This document shows positions 6,327 through 8,673 of a stretch of DNA of 8,673 nt, piece by piece. The number at the start of each line of letters is the position of its first letter. The first letter of the stretch is position 1. The stretch covers positions 1-8,673 of the forward strand of contig JAUVIJ010000072.1 in NCBI GenBank assembly GCA_030592835.1. Direction: 5' to 3'. The position numbers were made by a program, and so were the translations under genes. The stretch comes from Candidatus Cloacimonadota bacterium (GTDB lineage: Bacteria; Cloacimonadota; Cloacimonadia; Cloacimonadales; TCS61). A model generated the notes under the pieces. The model was not told the DNA's origin. It saw nothing but the letters and a program-made list of their open reading frames with translations, and ran no database searches.

Positions 6327-8027
6327 CTATTGGGCTGTTTTTTTTACTTTGTAATATTGCTTTTCTGCAATTGCTGATTTTTCCCAGATATTAGTCGATA
6401 TATAACTGCCATCAGTATCTACCTGAAAACCTGAATATGGTTCTGCCGATGAAAAAACCTCATAATCCGTATCAGGCTCCAACTCCCATTCCAGATGAAT
6501 AATGCCATCTATGATCCAGATACTGATATCAGATACAAAATTGATCGCATAATCAACATTTAGGACAGTTACTTCATCATTTAATACGATCACATTTTCA
6601 TAAATCCTGTCACCATATTCGGGATGATGAAAAGTAAAGGTATAACTTCCGGGTAACAGAACGCGATAATATCTGCCAAAATTTATTCCACTTCTTACAG
6701 GTTCTACGATAGACATTCCCGGAACATTATCTATTCCATCAACATAAACCTCAGCGATCAAGGATTCATCTCCGTTAGTGATATTACCGGTCACCGTGGC
6801 ATAGTTGATCCTGTCTATCATTATCAAGGCTGCTTGGAGATTGTCTTCACAAATCTGTTCAATCTGGTATGAAGGAGGATAAAAAGTCGTTCCCAGTTCA
6901 ACTGTATATGAATAAATCCTCTCAACCCCATAGCCCCAATCACCCATTGAACCGGACGCAAGGTAACCTACACTCGCCTGGGTCGAATTATAATACCCTC
7001 CACCCTGTATCAATGGTATTGTTGAAGCCATTTCATCTGCCAGATCCGCCATGGCCAGATGATCGCAGGAATTTGCTCCCGGTTCGTGACCCAGTGGATA
7101 TAATACAACCTGCCCGTAAGAGTGATAGGTTATTCCACCGTAAAACTTGTGCTGCTGCAGTAGATCACGAAGATAAACGGTTTCGGGTTCTGACCAGGGA
7201 TAAGGACCTCTATATGTTACGTGATTGTACGACTGAGACGAATATGGACCATTCCAACTGAAATCGAAATTTCTATTCAGGTCGACTCCATCTACTGTAC
7301 TGTAATCTACATTTCCGTTTAGATTATTATCACGGATATTTTTACGATGCATCGTATGTAATTCTTCTACAGATAGTTTATGTCCATCCGGATTTACCAG
7401 AGGGATCATCCATATCTGCATGGAATCGATCCAGGCTGTTACACTATCAATTATCCCATAATTTTCCACGAGATAATAGATGATGTGCATGTCTACTTCC
7501 AGACTGATCGGTTCTCTGGCATGAATAGTGGCTGCGAGAAATACATTTGGTTCATCTTCATTTACCTGAGGATTGTCCGATAATTTCAGGCACCAGACCT
7601 GATGTTGATAATCCTGATAATTAGTGTTCCCATCATCGTAATATAGATGACCCTGTGATGGTCCTAAAGAATACATATGGGTAAAACTCTGGTAAGCAGG
7701 ATTAGCAGCTATTTCGTTTAATTCGCTTAAAACATCCTGGTAGAGCCTGTATCCTTCCAGATTCCGGCTGATCTCACTTTCTGTGATGATAATCTCATAT
7801 TCGAGGACAGAAAATATTGGATCTAAGAGCATATCTTCGTCCAGGTATATTTCAAGGCTTCCCGATATACTATGAAAGGAATGATCGATATTCTGGCTTT
7901 CTGCCCAGGAAAATATCTCTGGAGCGGGGTCTTGAATCCTGATACATACATATTCTGCTGAAAGTGTTTGAATATTAATTAAAAAAACTGCTATCAGATA
8001 GATAAAAACAAGATTCTTCTGTTTCAT
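6327..8027 (-). CDS. Exported M14 family zinc carboxypeptidase
   Basis: A 566-residue metallopeptidase expected to remove C-terminal residues from peptides outside the cytoplasm. Residues 1-24 are a signal peptide (MKQK, hydrophobic core, LSA|EY). Residues about 25-85 look like an activation-peptide-type prodomain. The M14 catalytic domain spans about 92-408. Zinc ligands are H169 and E172 (IHAREP) and H302 (ITYHSYG). Substrate residues include N251-R252 (DLNRNFDF) and an arginine in RKNIRDN (228-232). The tyrosine equivalent to Y248 of pancreatic carboxypeptidase A is Y355, and the catalytic base is E377 (YTVELGT). A carboxypeptidase-regulatory-like beta domain follows at about 409-492, then an FN3-like module at about 497-562. 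There is no type IX sorting domain, so it may stay periplasmic. No Shine-Dalgarno is visible, but the signal peptide starts right at this ATG and the next methionine is residue 66, so the start is sound. Confidence 0.93.
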   Translation of the reverse strand: MKQKNLVFIYLIAVFLINIQTLSAEYVCIRIQDPAPEIFSWAESQNIDHSFHSISGSLEIYLDEDMLLDPIFSVLEYEIIITESEISRNLEGYRLYQDVLSELNEIAANPAYQSFTHMYSLGPSQGHLYYDDGNTNYQDYQHQVWCLKLSDNPQVNEDEPNVFLAATIHAREPISLEVDMHIIYYLVENYGIIDSVTAWIDSMQIWMIPLVNPDGHKLSVEELHTMHRKNIRDNNLNGNVDYSTVDGVDLNRNFDFSWNGPYSSQSYNHVTYRGPYPWSEPETVYLRDLLQQHKFYGGITYHSYGQVVLYPLGHEPGANSCDHLAMADLADEMASTIPLIQGGGYYNSTQASVGYLASGSMGDWGYGVERIYSYTVELGTTFYPPSYQIEQICEDNLQAALIMIDRINYATVTGNITNGDESLIAEVYVDGIDNVPGMSIVEPVRSGINFGRYYRVLLPGSYTFTFHHPEYGDRIYENVIVLNDEVTVLNVDYAINFVSDISIWIIDGIIHLEWELEPDTDYEVFSSAEPYSGFQVDTDGSYISTNIWEKSAIAEKQYYKVKKTAQ

Positions 8028-8032
8028 AATAT

Positions 8033-8063
8033 AAAAAAAAGGCGGTTATATACCGCCTTTTTT
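8033..8063. terminator. Bidirectional-looking intrinsic terminator between the PD40-OmpA and peptidase genes
   Basis: A perfect 6-bp GC-rich stem, GGCGGT (8041-8046) and ACCGCC (8052-8057), has a TATAT loop. It is flanked by eight A on the left (8033-8040) and six T on the right (8058-8063), which extend the stem and supply a U tract on either strand. On the minus strand it begins 13 bp after the PD40-OmpA stop and its T tract ends 5 nt before the peptidase ATG. Its main role is probably to end PD40-OmpA transcription. Confidence 0.85.
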
Positions 8064-8076
8064 ATTTATATAAATA

Positions 8077-8673
8077 TTACTCTTCTGGTTCTTCTAGCTC
8101 GATAACTTCGACTTCCATTGGCTCTTCTTCAAATACTTCCGGAGCAACTTCGAGTTCCTGTTCCTGCTCCGGAACTTTCATTTCGACTCTTCGATTAAGT
8201 GCTCTTCCCTCTTCGGTCTCATTATCCGCAATTGGTATTGTCTCGCCAAAACCTTTGCTGATGAGGTTGTCGGTATTGACTCCTTCTTCGACCAGATAAT
8301 CGATCACAGACTGAGCTCTTCTCAGTGAGAGTTTTTGATTATATTCATCACTGCCAATATAATCGGTATGCCCACTGATCTCAACTTGCAGTTCCGGATA
8401 TTCCAGGAATTTACCAGCCAATTCATCAAGTACCGGGAAGGATTCAGTTGTAAGTTCTGCACTATTAAATTCGAAATTTATATTCCTGATTTCCAGGACT
8501 ACAGGTGCAGTATCGAGTGCTTCCACAACTTCCGCTTCTATTATCTCAGGCATGAATGATTCAAACACTTCCGGTTCTTCTTCCTGCGGTATGATATGTA
8601 ATTTATAAATATCATCGTGCCCCAGGCCATCAAAACGGTTCGAAACAATGAAGGCTTCGGTTTCATTAAATGG
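8077..8673 (-). CDS. PD40-OmpA family outer-membrane/peptidoglycan-binding protein, 5' end outside the window
   Basis: The frame is open from the TAA at 8077-8079 to the right edge, giving 198 C-terminal residues of a longer protein. A GTG at 8566-8568 is a codon inside the gene, not a start. The first visible residues, PFNETEAFIVSNRFDGLGHD followed by DIYKL, match a PD40/WD40-like propeller blade (FSSNRPGGxGxDDIY in the family). A Glu-rich linker comes next, then an OmpA-like domain at about residues 60-165 of the visible part: INFEFNSAEL, the diaminopimelate-binding segment ISGHTDYIGS, LSLRRAQSVIDYL and GETIPIADN...NRRVEMKV. Such domains tether the outer membrane to peptidoglycan non-covalently. 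The protein ends in a roughly 30-residue strongly acidic tail rich in Glu. The PD40-plus-OmpA arrangement is common in Bacteroidota and relatives. A terminator lies directly downstream. Confidence 0.88.
   Translation of the reverse strand, partial: PFNETEAFIVSNRFDGLGHDDIYKLHIIPQEEEPEVFESFMPEIIEAEVVEALDTAPVVLEIRNINFEFNSAELTTESFPVLDELAGKFLEYPELQVEISGHTDYIGSDEYNQKLSLRRAQSVIDYLVEEGVNTDNLISKGFGETIPIADNETEEGRALNRRVEMKVPEQEQELEVAPEVFEEEPMEVEVIELEEPEE

Noticed and set aside
1..8673. tRNA, rRNA, CRISPR array, insertion sequence or phage genes
   Set aside because: I saw no spaced direct repeats, transposase or integrase motifs, terminal inverted repeats of IS type, or structural RNA sequences.

Overview
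The window is AT-rich bacterial DNA, most likely chromosomal, with 7 recognisable genes plus the first bases of an eighth. The best clue to the organism is the C-terminus of the 590-residue secreted protein. It has a Por-type (type IX secretion) sorting domain with the YPNPFNPSTNI signature, typical of the Fibrobacterota-Chlorobiota-Bacteroidota superphylum and especially frequent in Candidatus Cloacimonadota and similar uncultured lineages. A PD40-OmpA envelope protein and several secreted proteins with Ig-like or fibronectin-III-like modules fit the same assignment. The phylum is an inference; no rRNA or tRNA gene is present.

Left part (1-4347, minus strand). The genes run right to left: a GmhB-like HAD phosphatase, a lipoprotein with an FN3-like module and an endonuclease/exonuclease/phosphatase (EEP) domain, a second exported EEP protein, lysyl-tRNA synthetase (lysS), and the start of what looks like a LolC/LolE-type ABC permease. 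The first three are separated by an 8-bp overlap and a 3-bp gap, so they look translationally coupled. lysS follows after 51 bp with its own strong Shine-Dalgarno sequence. The two EEP genes are clear tandem paralogues with all catalytic motifs but different N-termini. The permease-like frame has an in-frame TAA at codon 17.

Middle (4348-6303). A 129- to 183-bp divergent spacer carries mirrored TTGACAA boxes and inverted repeats. It leads on the plus strand into one gene for a large cell-surface protein: signal peptide, choice-of-anchor L domain, cadherin-like and Ig-like modules, and the type IX sorting domain.

Right part (6304-8673, minus strand). An exported M14 zinc carboxypeptidase with a complete active site converges on the surface-protein gene with a 23-bp gap. 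Just upstream of its start codon lies a strong GC-rich hairpin that terminates the preceding PD40-OmpA gene, which runs off the right edge. The terminator leaves no room for a Shine-Dalgarno site before the peptidase start.

Overall the window is mostly envelope and extracellular biology (surface adhesin-like protein, exported peptidase, exported phosphoesterase-like enzymes, peptidoglycan-binding protein) around two housekeeping functions, lysS and a sugar-phosphate phosphatase. I see no mobile element, CRISPR array or defence system. The least explained items are the duplicated exported EEP hydrolases coupled to a zinc-ligand-less GmhB homologue, the stop codon in the LolC/E-like frame, and the terminator/start arrangement before the peptidase.
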